Shown here in pieces: positions 28,256 through 36,770 of a DNA stretch of 64,000 nt. Origin of the DNA: Streptomyces sp. NBC_01754 (lineage in GTDB: Bacteria; Actinomycetota; Actinomycetes; Streptomycetales; Streptomycetaceae); contig NZ_CP109132.1 of NCBI RefSeq assembly GCF_035918015.1, forward strand, positions 5,022,001 through 5,086,000. The letters are read 5' to 3'. Below the pieces are notes generated by a model. The model worked only from the letters and a program-made list of their open reading frames with translations, was not told the origin of the DNA and made no database searches. Both the position numbers and the translations under genes were made by a program. Every line of letters begins with the position of its first letter. Position 1 is the stretch's first letter.

Positions 28256-29116
28256 TCAGTTGAGCATGGCCCGGGCGGCCTGGGCGTGCCGCCGGATCTC
28301 CGCTGCCGCCGCCGGCTCCACACGCTCGACGACCTCCGCGTACTCCTCCATCTCGGCCGCCCCCCGCAGGAACTCCCCGCGCCGCACAAGGAGCTGGGCC
28401 CGCTCGTAGCGCAGCCTGGCCGGGTGCGAGGGCAGCAGCAGGGACAGCTCCAGCGCCCACAGGGCCACATCGGTGCGCTCGGGCCGGGCCGTGGCCCAGG
28501 CCCTGACGTTGTTCAGGATCCGCAGCACGGTCTCCAGCGGACCGGCCGGCACCGGCGTCGACGCCTCCGGCCGCGCCCCGCTCGTCCCCGCCACCATGAG
28601 CGCGGCGTCCTCGCCGCTCAGCGGGACCCCGCCGGCGAAGGGGTCGGCCAGCACCTGCTCCGCGGGATCACCGAAACCCACCACGTAGTGGCCGGGCAGC
28701 GCCACCCCGTAGACGGGCGCCCCGGCCCGCCGCGCGACCTCGGTCCACACCACCGAGAGCAGGATCGGCAGGCCCCGGCGGGTGCGCAGGACCCGCTGGA
28801 GCAGCGAGGACTCCAGCCGCTGGTAGTCGGTGGCCCCGCCCGCGAACCCGCAGCGTCCGCCCAGCAGTTCCTGGAGCGCCGCCGCCCACGCACGGGCCGG
28901 GCGCGCCCCGTACGGCAGGAGGCCCGCCAGCCGGTCCAGCTCGATCTGCGCGGCGTCGATGCCGTAGGGGTCGGCGGGGGAGGCCGGGTCGGGCGGACCC
29001 GCCTCCGCGCCCACCAGCAGGCAGAGCAGGGCGAGATCCGGCCGTTCGGCGCGCGCCTCGTCGGCGAACCGCCGCCGGTGCCCGGCCGTACCGGACCTGG
29101 GATCCTGAGCGCTCAT
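28256..29116 (-). CDS. Transglutaminase-like SirB1-family protein
   Basis: Protein of 286 aa with the SirB1 N-terminal/transglutaminase-like fold, seen in GLPILLSVVWTEVARRAGAPVYGVALPGHYVVGF, followed by a tetratricopeptide-like C-terminus (LRILNNVRAWATA, RLRYERAQLLVRRGEF). The catalytic cysteine of true transglutaminases is not evident; a histidine in PGHYVVG is present. ATG at 29116 has GGAG about 10 nt upstream. It lies between the GNAT and Maa genes with short gaps, so probably in one operon. Function unknown. Confidence 0.78.
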   Translation of the reverse strand: MSAQDPRSGTAGHRRRFADEARAERPDLALLCLLVGAEAGPPDPASPADPYGIDAAQIELDRLAGLLPYGARPARAWAAALQELLGGRCGFAGGATDYQRLESSLLQRVLRTRRGLPILLSVVWTEVARRAGAPVYGVALPGHYVVGFGDPAEQVLADPFAGGVPLSGEDAALMVAGTSGARPEASTPVPAGPLETVLRILNNVRAWATARPERTDVALWALELSLLLPSHPARLRYERAQLLVRRGEFLRGAAEMEEYAEVVERVEPAAAAEIRRHAQAARAMLN

Positions 29117-29145
29117 ACGGCATGTGCTCCTGCTGCTCTGGGCCG

Positions 29146-30165
29146 CTACGCGGACGCGGACCGGAAGTGGTGGTACCGGTGGTGGAGAGTGAAGCCCATG
29201 CCGTCGTACAGCGCGCGGGCGGGCTCGTTGTCGGTCTCCACCTGGAGCCAGGCCGCCGCCGCCCCCTCGTCGAGTGCCCGGCGGGCGAGCGCGGCCGTCA
29301 CGGTCGTGGCCAGGCCCTGGCGCCGGCGGTCCGGGGCCACCTCCACCGCCATGAACCCGGCCCAGCGGCCGTCCACCACACAGCGCCCGATCGCGGCGGG
29401 GGCCTCGTCCGCCCCGTCGCCGGGGACGGACGCGAACCAGACGGAGGGGCCGCTGCCCAGGACCTTCAGGACGTGGGCGCCCGGCGGGTGCCCCGGGGTG
29501 CCGACGCGCTGGTACCGGGAGAGCCACCCGTCGTCCGCCGAGCGGGCCAGCCGCACCCGGGAGACCTCCGCCGCCATGTCACCGAGGGGAGCCAGAGCGG
29601 CCACGCGCATCTCGGCCGACACCTCGCGCCGCCACCCGTACCCCTCCAGCTGGGCGCAGAGCCGCTCCTGCGCGCCCTCGGCGCCGGTCCCGGTCTGGAC
29701 GTAGGCGGGCAGTCCCCGCTCCTCGTACCACGCCCGGACACGCCTCAGCGCCTCGTCCAGGGGAACTCCGGGATCGCCGAGCGGGAGTACGGAATTGGCG
29801 CGCCGGGTGAATCCCGAGGAGGCGCGCAGCCGCCAGTCGCCCAGGGCCTCGCTCTCCGCCGGCTGCCAGGCGCGCGCCGAGACGCGGGTGAGCTCCTCGA
29901 ACGAGGCACGGGGCCCCCTGCGCCGGGCCGGGGTGGCGGGCACCACCTTGCCCGCCACCAGCGAGGACTCCGCGATGCGGACACTCTCGCCGGAGCGGGA
30001 TGTGATCGACAGCACACCGTTGTCCCACGATGTGAGAACGCCTACTGTATCGGTGAACTTCGCGCGTGCCCCGCCCCCCTCCACCGTCTGTCGCACCGAG
30101 ACGCGTTTGCCCACGTCATCCGCTGTCATACGGACCTCGAGTCGTCCGCCGATGGTGAATTCCAC
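29146..30165 (-). CDS. GNAT-family N-acetyltransferase with N-terminal SH3-like domain
   Basis: Protein of 339 aa. Residues 13 to about 75 form a small beta-barrel (GKRVSVRQTVEGG through GESVRIAESSLVAGKVV). The C-terminal GNAT domain has FMAVEVAPDRRRQGLATTVTAAL, the acetyl-CoA pyrophosphate loop RRRQGLA, and ends LYDGMGFTLHHRYHHFR. GTG at 30165 lies downstream of AGGAGG at rather long spacing. It is divergent from the ferredoxin gene. Substrate unknown. Confidence 0.83.
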   Translation of the reverse strand: MEFTIGGRLEVRMTADDVGKRVSVRQTVEGGGARAKFTDTVGVLTSWDNGVLSITSRSGESVRIAESSLVAGKVVPATPARRRGPRASFEELTRVSARAWQPAESEALGDWRLRASSGFTRRANSVLPLGDPGVPLDEALRRVRAWYEERGLPAYVQTGTGAEGAQERLCAQLEGYGWRREVSAEMRVAALAPLGDMAAEVSRVRLARSADDGWLSRYQRVGTPGHPPGAHVLKVLGSGPSVWFASVPGDGADEAPAAIGRCVVDGRWAGFMAVEVAPDRRRQGLATTVTAALARRALDEGAAAAWLQVETDNEPARALYDGMGFTLHHRYHHFRSASA

Positions 30166-30282
30166 AGCTCAGTCCGCCCCTCCTGTTCGGATCGTGCCCC
30201 GGAACGGAGATACTAGGTGTGGGCATCGACGACGCCGCGCTCCCGCGCGAGAGCCAACGCCCTACCGAGGAGGAACGACAGC

Positions 30283-30603
30283 GTGACCTACGTCATCGCG
30301 CAGCCTTGTGTCGACGTGAAGGACAAGGCCTGCATCGAAGAGTGCCCCGTCGACTGCATCTACGAGGGCCAGCGGGCCTTGTACATCCACCCGGACGAGT
30401 GTGTCGACTGCGGAGCCTGTGAGCCGGTCTGCCCGGTGGAGGCCATCTTCTACGAGGATGACACCCCGGAGGAGTGGAAGGACTACTACAAGGCGAACGT
30501 CGAGTTCTTCGACGACCTCGGTTCGCCGGGCGGTGCCTCCAAGTTGGGGCTCATCGAGCGCGACCACCCGTTCGTCGCCGCGCTGCCGCCGCAGAACCAG
30601 TAG
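30283..30603 (+). CDS. fdxA: Seven-iron ferredoxin FdxA
   Basis: Cytoplasmic electron carrier of 106 aa with cysteines at 9, 17, 21, 25, 40, 43, 46 and 50. The spacing C-x7-C-x3-C and CxxCxxCxxxCP fits one 3Fe-4S and one 4Fe-4S cluster, as in mycobacterial FdxC. GTG at 30283 is preceded by GAGGAGGAA; the frame is open further upstream, but that start has no such site. It lies directly before dapC, an order also found in M. tuberculosis (Rv1177-Rv1178). Confidence 0.92.
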   Translation: MTYVIAQPCVDVKDKACIEECPVDCIYEGQRALYIHPDECVDCGACEPVCPVEAIFYEDDTPEEWKDYYKANVEFFDDLGSPGGASKLGLIERDHPFVAALPPQNQ

Positions 30604-30750
30604 CGGCTGCCCCACGAGTGCCGCCCGGTCCCGTACGGCTCGTCCCCGTACGGGACCGAGGTGTTTTCCGGGCGCCTCCCGTACACGCGTCGCACACCCG
30701 CGGCCGTGTACGGGGACCGCCTCCGTCCACGTACGAGAAAGCAGGGTCCC

Positions 30751-31851
30751 GTGCCCGCAGCACCCGTCTCCTCACGCCTCCCGGTCTTCCCCTGGGACAA
30801 GCTCGCGCCCTACAAGTCGACGGCCGCTGCCCACCCGGACGGTGTCGTGGACCTGTCCGTCGGCACGCCCGTCGATCCGGTGCCCGCGCTGGTCCAGCAG
30901 GCCCTGGTCGCGGCCGCCGACAGCCCCGGCTATCCGACGGTGTGGGGGACCGAGGCCCTGCGCGACGCCCTGACCGGCTGGGCGGGGCGCCGGCTGGGCG
31001 CGACCGGCCTGGCGCACGAGAACGTCCTGCCGGTCGTCGGCTCCAAGGAGCTGGTGGCCTGGCTGCCGACCCAGCTGGGTCTCGGCCCGGGCGACAGGGT
31101 CGCCTACCCGAGGCTCGCCTACCCGACGTACGAGGTCGGCGCCCGGCTCTGCGGTGCCGAGCCCGTCGCCTACGACGACCCGACCCGGCTGGACCCGGCC
31201 GGACTCGGGCTGCTCTGGCTCAACTCGCCGTCCAACCCGACCGGGCGCGTCCTGTCCCGGGAGGAGCTGACACGGATCGTCGCGTGGGCGCGCGAGCACG
31301 GGGTGCCGGTGTTCAGCGACGAGTGCTACCTGGAGCTCGGCTGGGAGGCCGAACCCGTCTCCGTGCTCCACCCGGACGTCTGCGGCGGTACGTACGAGGG
31401 CCTGGTCGCCGTCCACTCGCTCTCCAAGCGCTCCAACCTCGCCGGATACCGCGCGGCGTTCGTGGTGGGCGACGCGGCGGTTCTGGGCGAACTGCTCCAG
31501 ATCCGCAAGCACGGCGGGATGATGACGCCGGCCCCGGTCCAGGCGGCGACCGTCGCGGCGCTGGCCGACGACACGCACGTGGCCGATCAGCGCGCCCGGT
31601 ACGCGCGCCGCCGCACCGTCCTGCGGGCGGCGCTGGAGGCCCACGGCTTCCGGATCGAGCACAGTGAGGCGAGCCTCTACCTGTGGGCCACCCGCGACGA
31701 GCCCTGCTGGGAGACCGTGGCGCACCTGGCGGCCCTGGGCATCCTGGTGGCGCCGGGCGACTTCTACGGGCCGGCCGGGGACCGCTTCGTGCGGGTGGCC
31801 CTGACCGCGACGGACGAACGGGTGGACGCGGCGGTCAAGCGGCTGTCCTAG
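30751..31851 (+). CDS. dapC: Succinyldiaminopimelate aminotransferase DapC
   Basis: PLP-dependent class I aminotransferase of 366 aa in lysine and cell-wall diaminopimelate synthesis. Motifs: NSPSNPTG at 158-165, DECY at 190-193 and the PLP lysine at 226 in HSLSKRSNLAGYR; the final arginine is probably in RFVRVAL. GTG at 30751 follows AGGG and gives MPAAPVSSRLPVFPWDKL, the usual start of this group; the frame runs further upstream to 30661 without support. The assignment to DapC rather than another aminotransferase rests on close similarity to the actinobacterial group and the ferredoxin neighbour. Confidence 0.85.
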   Translation: MPAAPVSSRLPVFPWDKLAPYKSTAAAHPDGVVDLSVGTPVDPVPALVQQALVAAADSPGYPTVWGTEALRDALTGWAGRRLGATGLAHENVLPVVGSKELVAWLPTQLGLGPGDRVAYPRLAYPTYEVGARLCGAEPVAYDDPTRLDPAGLGLLWLNSPSNPTGRVLSREELTRIVAWAREHGVPVFSDECYLELGWEAEPVSVLHPDVCGGTYEGLVAVHSLSKRSNLAGYRAAFVVGDAAVLGELLQIRKHGGMMTPAPVQAATVAALADDTHVADQRARYARRRTVLRAALEAHGFRIEHSEASLYLWATRDEPCWETVAHLAALGILVAPGDFYGPAGDRFVRVALTATDERVDAAVKRLS

Positions 31852-31858
31852 GACCTGC

Positions 31859-31897
31859 CCGGTACGGGCGGCACCGGACCGCTCCCGCCCGTACCGG
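31859..31897 (+). terminator. Terminator after dapC
   Basis: A perfect 13-bp stem (31859-31871 with 31885-31897) begins 7 nt after the dapC stop codon. Confidence 0.8.
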
Positions 31898-31900
31898 CCC

Positions 31901-31958
31901 GCGACGCGGACGAGGGGGCTTGGGGAGTGCCGACCCCCGGAGCCCCCTCGCGCGTCGC
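31901..31958 (-). terminator. Terminator of the small secreted protein gene
   Basis: An 18-bp stem with a 2-nt bulge pairs 31901-31908 plus 31911-31920 with 31941-31958. It is the mirror of the dapC terminator and lies 23 nt beyond the stop of the minus-strand gene at 31982. Confidence 0.72.
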
Positions 31959-31981
31959 ACGGTGGTGCGGACGCCGGTGGT

Positions 31982-32314
31982 TCAGCCGAGCGGCAGACCC
32001 GTGGAGGACAGGGTCTCCCCGGTCAGCTCGCCATTGGTCACGCTGCCGGCCTTCTGGAGGGTCTTGCCCGCGGCCGGGAGGGTCGTGCCGACGACCTTGC
32101 CGCCGGTCTCGTTCGCCACTTCGGCACCCTGCTTCGAGGCGGAGTCCAGCGTGTTGCCCACGCCGGCGCCGTCGAGCGAGGTCAGGCCGCCGAGGGCGGG
32201 GGTCTGCGGAAGCCCCGCGGCACCCGCGGCACCGGCCGCACCGACCACGGGGGCCGCGGCTGCGGCGACGAGCAGCGCGGTACGGGCGATCCGACGGGTC
32301 AGGGGGAGGGACAT
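31982..32314 (-). CDS. Small secreted protein, 110 aa
   Basis: ATG at 32314 has AAGGAG at 5-nt spacing. The product begins MSLPLTRRIARTALLVAAAAAPVVG, a clear signal peptide ending in Ala-Gly-rich sequence near residue 34. The mature part of about 75 residues is rich in Gly, Thr, Ser and Leu with no cysteine or catalytic motif. Related Streptomyces proteins are sometimes labelled ATP-binding without visible basis. Function unknown. It has its own terminator. Confidence 0.72.
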   Translation of the reverse strand: MSLPLTRRIARTALLVAAAAAPVVGAAGAAGAAGLPQTPALGGLTSLDGAGVGNTLDSASKQGAEVANETGGKVVGTTLPAAGKTLQKAGSVTNGELTGETLSSTGLPLG

Positions 32315-32499
32315 GATGCTCCTTCGACGGGGTGTCAACGGGCCGCGGCGGACGGGGATCCGCCTGCCCGGTGATCGGACGCACTGACAACCGGCCGGAG
32401 GGCGGGGAAGGTTGCGGGGGCCCGAGGTAAAGACTGGGCAATGTGCCGGTTGATCCACCACAGGAGGGCGGGCGGACTCCGTACGGATGACGGCCCGGA

Positions 32500-33408
32500 C
32501 TACTGAGCGAGCCGCATCCGGACCGACGCGGTCCCCGATTCCTTGTCCTGCGACCGCCAGCCGGTGTCGGGCCTCCACACCCGGCCGTCGTAGGAGACCT
32601 CGGCGATCCGCAGGGCACCGGCCCGGGCGACGGCCCAGTGGGCGAGTTCCCAGCCGTGCCGGGAGTCCGTGTCGTCCGCGGCCGGCACCTGTGACCGCAC
32701 GGGCACCGACACCGTGGTCGCCGCGGAGGCGCCCGCGGAACCGGCGGCCGGCAGCACGTCCTTGCCGAAGGAGCGGACCAGGTCCGCACGCACCTCGGCG
32801 GCGTCCCCGGGCAGGTCCCCGGACGCCGGCGGCAGCGAGCAGGTCAGGGAGGCGGGGGCACGGCCGGTGAGCGCGGCGGCGAGCAGTGCCGCGTCCGGTT
32901 CGTGCTTGGCGTACGCCTGCGGGAAGGCGCTCTTCTGCACCCGCTGCGCGGCCTCGGTGAGCGGCAGCCGCGAATAGCCCGGCACCTCGGCCAGGTGCTT
33001 GTAGAACTCCCCGGCGGAGTACACCGGGTCCATGATCTGCTCCGGTGTGCCCCAGCCCTGTGAGGGCCGCTGCTGGAAGAGGCCGAGCGAGTCCCGGTCG
33101 CCGTGGTCGATGTTGCGCAGCGAGGACTCCTGGAGGGCGGTGGCCAGGGCGATGGTCACCGCACGTTCCGGCAGCCCCCGGGTGGTCCCCACGGCGGAGA
33201 TCGTCGCGGCGTTGGCGGCCATCTCCGGGCTCAGCCCGTAGCTGCCTCCCTCACCTCCGTCGGCGGCACGGACGGTACAGCGGGGCGGCCCCTGGTGGCC
33301 GGTGACGTACTGGACGGCCAGATACCCGGCCAGGGCCGTGAGCACCGCGAAGGCGGCCGCGACACGGAAGAGGCGGCGGTGGCGGGTGGGAGTCGTGGTC
33401 CGGGGCAC
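32500..33408 (-). CDS. Exported lytic-transglycosylase-like protein
   Basis: Protein of 302 aa with an N-terminal anchor or signal (RRLFRVAAAFAVLTALAGYLAVQYV). The central domain LPERAVTIALATALQESSLRNIDHGDRDSLGLFQQRPSQGWGT resembles lysozyme-like transglycosylase folds, with the Glu in LQESSLRN a candidate catalytic acid. GTG at 33408 is chosen because it gives MPRTTTPTRHRRL just before the anchor; the longer frame to 33594 is poor. It probably acts on peptidoglycan outside the membrane. Divergent from the LOG gene. Confidence 0.7.
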   Translation of the reverse strand: MPRTTTPTRHRRLFRVAAAFAVLTALAGYLAVQYVTGHQGPPRCTVRAADGGEGGSYGLSPEMAANAATISAVGTTRGLPERAVTIALATALQESSLRNIDHGDRDSLGLFQQRPSQGWGTPEQIMDPVYSAGEFYKHLAEVPGYSRLPLTEAAQRVQKSAFPQAYAKHEPDAALLAAALTGRAPASLTCSLPPASGDLPGDAAEVRADLVRSFGKDVLPAAGSAGASAATTVSVPVRSQVPAADDTDSRHGWELAHWAVARAGALRIAEVSYDGRVWRPDTGWRSQDKESGTASVRMRLAQ

Positions 33409-33673
33409 GAGGCCACCGTACTGGAGGGTAGGAGCGGAACCGAGAGCCCGGCGAAGGGGGAGTCGCGGCTCCGGGACGAGCCGCCCCGGGCCTCCCCCGG
33501 CACCGCCCGGACAGGCCGCCCGGACCCTCCCTGGGGGACGGGCGACCGTCCGTCGGTCCTCCCGCCGTCCCACCGGGTTCACCGGCCGGCCCACGGCACT
33601 CTCCTGTGCGTGACCTCCGTCGATCTACGCTGAGGGGAGCCAGAACATCGCAAGTCGGCGGAGGGAGCAGGTC

Positions 33674-34459
33674 ATGGGCAACCCGGAGGACGCACGGATC
33701 CCCGAGGGCGCGCAGATTCCCGAGGGCGCGGTACTGCCCGAGGAACAGCGAACGGGCCCGGTGCTGCGGCGCAGGGAGCAGGTGCAGCCGGGCACGACGG
33801 ACCAGCGGCTGCTCGACTCCGAGGGGGACTCCGAGTGGGTGCACACCGACCCCTGGCGGATCATGCGCATCCAGTCGGAGTTCGTGGAGGGGTTCGGCGC
33901 GCTCGCGGAACTGCCGAGCGCCATCAGCGTCTTCGGCTCGGCCCGCACCCCGGCCGGCGGCCCGGAGTACGAGGCGGGCGTGCGGATCGGCAGAGCGCTG
34001 GTCGAGGCGGGCTTCGCGGTGATCACCGGCGGTGGGCCCGGGGCGATGGAGGCGGCGAACAAGGGCGCGCGGGAGGCCAAGGGCGTCTCCGTCGGGCTCG
34101 GCATCGAGCTGCCCTTCGAGTCCGGGCTGAACCCGCATGTCGACATCGGCGTCAACTTCCGCTACTTCTTCGTCCGCAAGACGATGTTCGTGAAGTACGC
34201 CCAGGGGTTCGTCGTCCTCCCGGGCGGCCTGGGCACGCTGGACGAGCTGTTCGAGGCCCTGACGCTGGTGCAGACGGGCAAGGTGACGCGATTTCCGATC
34301 GTGCTGTTCGGCTCGGCGTACTGGGGCGGACTCGTGGACTGGCTGCGGGACACGGTGGTCGCCGAGGGCAAGGCGTCCGAACGGGACCTGATGCTCTTCC
34401 ACATCACCGACGACGTCGACGAGGCGGTGCGGCTGGTGACGAAGGAGGTCGGGCGGTAA
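33674..34459 (+). CDS. LOG-family protein (lysine decarboxylase-like)
   Basis: Protein of 261 aa of the family that includes LOG cytokinin riboside 5'-monophosphate phosphoribohydrolases, often mislabelled lysine decarboxylase. GGGPGAME at 119-126 and PGGLGTLDE at 183-191 are the signature and catalytic motif. The family cleaves nucleoside monophosphates to base and ribose phosphate. The first 55 residues are an extra Pro/Glu-rich N-terminus. ATG follows GGAGGGAGC. In M. tuberculosis the homologue Rv1205 also precedes folP2. Confidence 0.85.
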   Translation: MGNPEDARIPEGAQIPEGAVLPEEQRTGPVLRRREQVQPGTTDQRLLDSEGDSEWVHTDPWRIMRIQSEFVEGFGALAELPSAISVFGSARTPAGGPEYEAGVRIGRALVEAGFAVITGGGPGAMEAANKGAREAKGVSVGLGIELPFESGLNPHVDIGVNFRYFFVRKTMFVKYAQGFVVLPGGLGTLDELFEALTLVQTGKVTRFPIVLFGSAYWGGLVDWLRDTVVAEGKASERDLMLFHITDDVDEAVRLVTKEVGR

Positions 34460-34463
34460 CCCA

Positions 34464-34557
34464 CGCGCCCGGCGGCCCGGCGGGGCCGGGGCAGGAGACC
34501 GGGCGGGCCCCGACGCGGGGCCGGACGACGCCGGGCCGCGCCGGGCCGCCGGGCGCG
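34464..34557. terminator. Bidirectional terminator between LOG and FolP2-like genes
   Basis: A perfect 18-bp GC stem (34464-34481 with 34540-34557) with a long loop of about 58 nt fills the gap between two convergent genes. It ends 2 nt before the stop of the minus-strand gene. Confidence 0.75.
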
Positions 34558-34558
34558 T

Positions 34559-35431
34559 CTACGCCAGGCCGCGGCGGGCCACCGCCGGTGGACGGTGGCC
34601 CGCGACGGACGCCACCATCTCCAGGACCTGCCGCGTCTCGGCCACCTCGTGGACCCGGTACACCTGGGCCCCCAGCCACGCCGACACCGCGGTCGTCGCC
34701 AGCGTCCCGATGAGGCGTTCCTTCACGGGCCTGTCGAGCGTCTCCCCCACGAAGTCCTTGTTGGACAGTGAGACCAGAACCGGCCAGCCCGTGGCCGTCA
34801 TCTCGCCCAGCCTGCGCGTCGCCTCCAGCGAGTGCCGGGTGTTCTTCCCGAAGTCGTGCCCCGGGTCGATCATGATCCCGTCGGGGCGGACGCCGAGTGC
34901 CACGGCCCGCTCGGCGAGGCCGACGGTCACCCGCAGGACGTCCGCCATCACGTCGTCGTACGCCACCCGGTGCGGCCTCGTACGCGGCTGTGCGCCGCCC
35001 GTGTGCGTGCACACCAGCCCCGCTCCGTACCGCGCGGCGACCTCCGCGAGCCGGGGGTCCACACCGCCCCACGCGTCGTTGAGCACATCAGCCCCGGCCT
35101 CGCAGACGGCCTCGCCCACGTCGTGCCGCCAGGTGTCCACGCTGATCACCACGTCCGGGTGGCGGCGGCGGACCTCGCGGACGAAACCCACCGTGCGGCG
35201 CGCCTCCTCCTGGGCCGTCACCTCCTCTCCGGGACCGGCCTTCACCCCCCCGACGTCGATGATCGCGGCGCCTTCCGAGACGGCCTCCTCGACCCGGGAG
35301 AGGGCGGGTTCGTCGCGGAAGGTCGCGCCCTGGTCGTAGAAGGAGTCGGGCGTCCGGTTCACGATCGCCATGATCACCGGCTCGTGCGCGCCGAACTCCC
35401 GCCGCCCCAGCCTGAGCGCACCGCTTCGCAT
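34559..35431 (-). CDS. FolP2-like dihydropteroate synthase homologue
   Basis: A TIM-barrel protein of 290 aa of the pterin-binding family. It keeps the core motifs NRTPDSF near 25-31, SVDTWR at 97-102, DPGHDFGK at 189-196 and RVHEV at 259-263. However, the usual DVGGESTRPG loop reads DVGGVKAGPG (59-68) and the usual SRK reads SNK (223-225), so residues that hold pABA and pterin diphosphate are altered. This resembles mycobacterial FolP2, which is not a working dihydropteroate synthase. ATG at 35431 has GAGGAGGA upstream. Real function unknown. Confidence 0.8.
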   Translation of the reverse strand: MRSGALRLGRREFGAHEPVIMAIVNRTPDSFYDQGATFRDEPALSRVEEAVSEGAAIIDVGGVKAGPGEEVTAQEEARRTVGFVREVRRRHPDVVISVDTWRHDVGEAVCEAGADVLNDAWGGVDPRLAEVAARYGAGLVCTHTGGAQPRTRPHRVAYDDVMADVLRVTVGLAERAVALGVRPDGIMIDPGHDFGKNTRHSLEATRRLGEMTATGWPVLVSLSNKDFVGETLDRPVKERLIGTLATTAVSAWLGAQVYRVHEVAETRQVLEMVASVAGHRPPAVARRGLA

Positions 35432-35643
35432 GCCTGGTTCCTCCTCGATAGGTCGTCCGTGACCCTAGGGTCTTTCCCGCCCGGACCACGGGGGCCGCGT
35501 GCCCCGGCACCGCGTCTCAGCGCGGCGGCGCCGGGGGCGGGCCCCGCTCCCGGCGCCGCCCCGATCCGAACGGACGACACTAACCGCCGGTGGCACATGG
35601 CACGATCTCATCTGGACAGGTTTCCGCTCCCGGGGAGGTGCGC

Positions 35644-36063
35644 GTGTTCTGGTTCTTGCTGCTCACGATGGCCGTGGTGGTCGCCGCGGTCACGCTGGCG
35701 GTGGTCGGCGGTGGCGGAAGCGCGGTCCTTCAGGACGTGGAACCGGAGCGGCTCACCGACCCGCTGCCGGTGAACCGCCCGGTCGGCCGTGCCGACATCG
35801 AGGCACTGCGGCTTCCTCTGGCCGTGCGCGGCTACCGCATGACGGACGTGGACGAGGCGCTGGGCAGGGCCGGTGCCGAGCTCGCGGTGCGGGACGCCAG
35901 GATCGCCGAGCTGGAGTCGGCGCTCGCCGGGGCCCAGGCGACGGCGGCGGGCGGCCCCGACCTGTTCAAGCGGCCCGGGGAGCAGCTGAGCGGGCAGCCG
36001 GGAGCCGAGGAGCTGCCGGCCGGCGAGGACGGCCGGCCGACGGACCGGGAGGACCGGCGGTGA
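35644..36063 (+). CDS. DivIVA-domain membrane protein
   Basis: Protein of 139 aa. It starts MFWFLLLTMAVVVAAVTLAVVG, one N-terminal membrane helix, then a DivIVA-like segment (LRLPLAVRGYRMTDVDEALGRAGAELAVRDARIAELE, about 55-92) with coiled-coil character, and a polar tail. GTG at 35644 is preferred because GGGGAGGTG lies just upstream; other in-frame starts at 35590 and 35638 are possible. The stop overlaps the tag start (GTGA). The mycobacterial order (Rv1209-Rv1210) is the same. Role unknown, perhaps at the cell pole or septum. Confidence 0.78.
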   Translation: MFWFLLLTMAVVVAAVTLAVVGGGGSAVLQDVEPERLTDPLPVNRPVGRADIEALRLPLAVRGYRMTDVDEALGRAGAELAVRDARIAELESALAGAQATAAGGPDLFKRPGEQLSGQPGAEELPAGEDGRPTDREDRR

Positions 36064-36641
36064 GCGGGGCCCGGCCCGCGGCGGACGGCCGCCCGCGCTG
36101 TCCGTGGGGCCTGTCCACCGAGGACTACCTCGTCTACCACGACACCGAGTGGGGCCGGCCCGTCCACGGCGACGACGCCCTCTTCGAGCGGCTGTCCCTG
36201 GAGGCGTTCCAGTCCGGGCTCTCCTGGCTGACGATCCTGCGCCGGCGCGAAGGGTTCCGCAGCGCGTTCGCCGGATTCGCCGTCCCGGCGGTGGCCCGGT
36301 TCACGGACACCGACCGCGAACGCCTCCTCGCCGACCCCGGCATCATCCGCAACCGAGCGAAGATCGACGCCACACTGGCCAACGCCAAGGTGCTGGCCGA
36401 CTGGGCGGAAGGCGAACTGGACGCCCTCATCTGGTCGTACGCCCCCGATCCCGGGACCCGGCCGGTGCCCCGCACCCTCGGCGACGTCCCGGCGGTCACC
36501 CCCGAGTCCACGGCGCTCGCCAAGGAGCTCAAGAGGCGCTCCATCCGCTTCGTCGGCCCCACCACCGCCTACGCCCTGATGCAGGCCTGCGGTCTGGTCG
36601 ACGACCACCTGGCGGACTGCGTCTCGCGGGGCGGCGGCTGA
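36060..36641 (+). CDS. tag: DNA-3-methyladenine glycosylase I
   Basis: Base-excision repair enzyme of 193 aa that removes 3-methyladenine from DNA. Zinc ligands can be placed at Cys14, His27, His183 and Cys187 by comparison with E. coli Tag. The motifs CPWGLSTEDYLVYHDTEWG and LEAFQSGLSWLTILRRREGFRSAF are family signatures. GTG at 36060 overlaps the upstream stop, giving translational coupling with the DivIVA-domain gene. Confidence 0.92.
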   Translation: MSGARPAADGRPRCPWGLSTEDYLVYHDTEWGRPVHGDDALFERLSLEAFQSGLSWLTILRRREGFRSAFAGFAVPAVARFTDTDRERLLADPGIIRNRAKIDATLANAKVLADWAEGELDALIWSYAPDPGTRPVPRTLGDVPAVTPESTALAKELKRRSIRFVGPTTAYALMQACGLVDDHLADCVSRGGG

Positions 36642-36770
36642 CGGCGGTCGCCCGGGATCCGCCGGACGGCCGCCCTGCGGGCCGTGGGGTGTCCCTCCGC
36701 GGTACGCCACACGGCGTCCGGGGCGGCGCGGGGACCGCGCCCGGACCACCGGGCAGGGCGGGAGGCGTCC

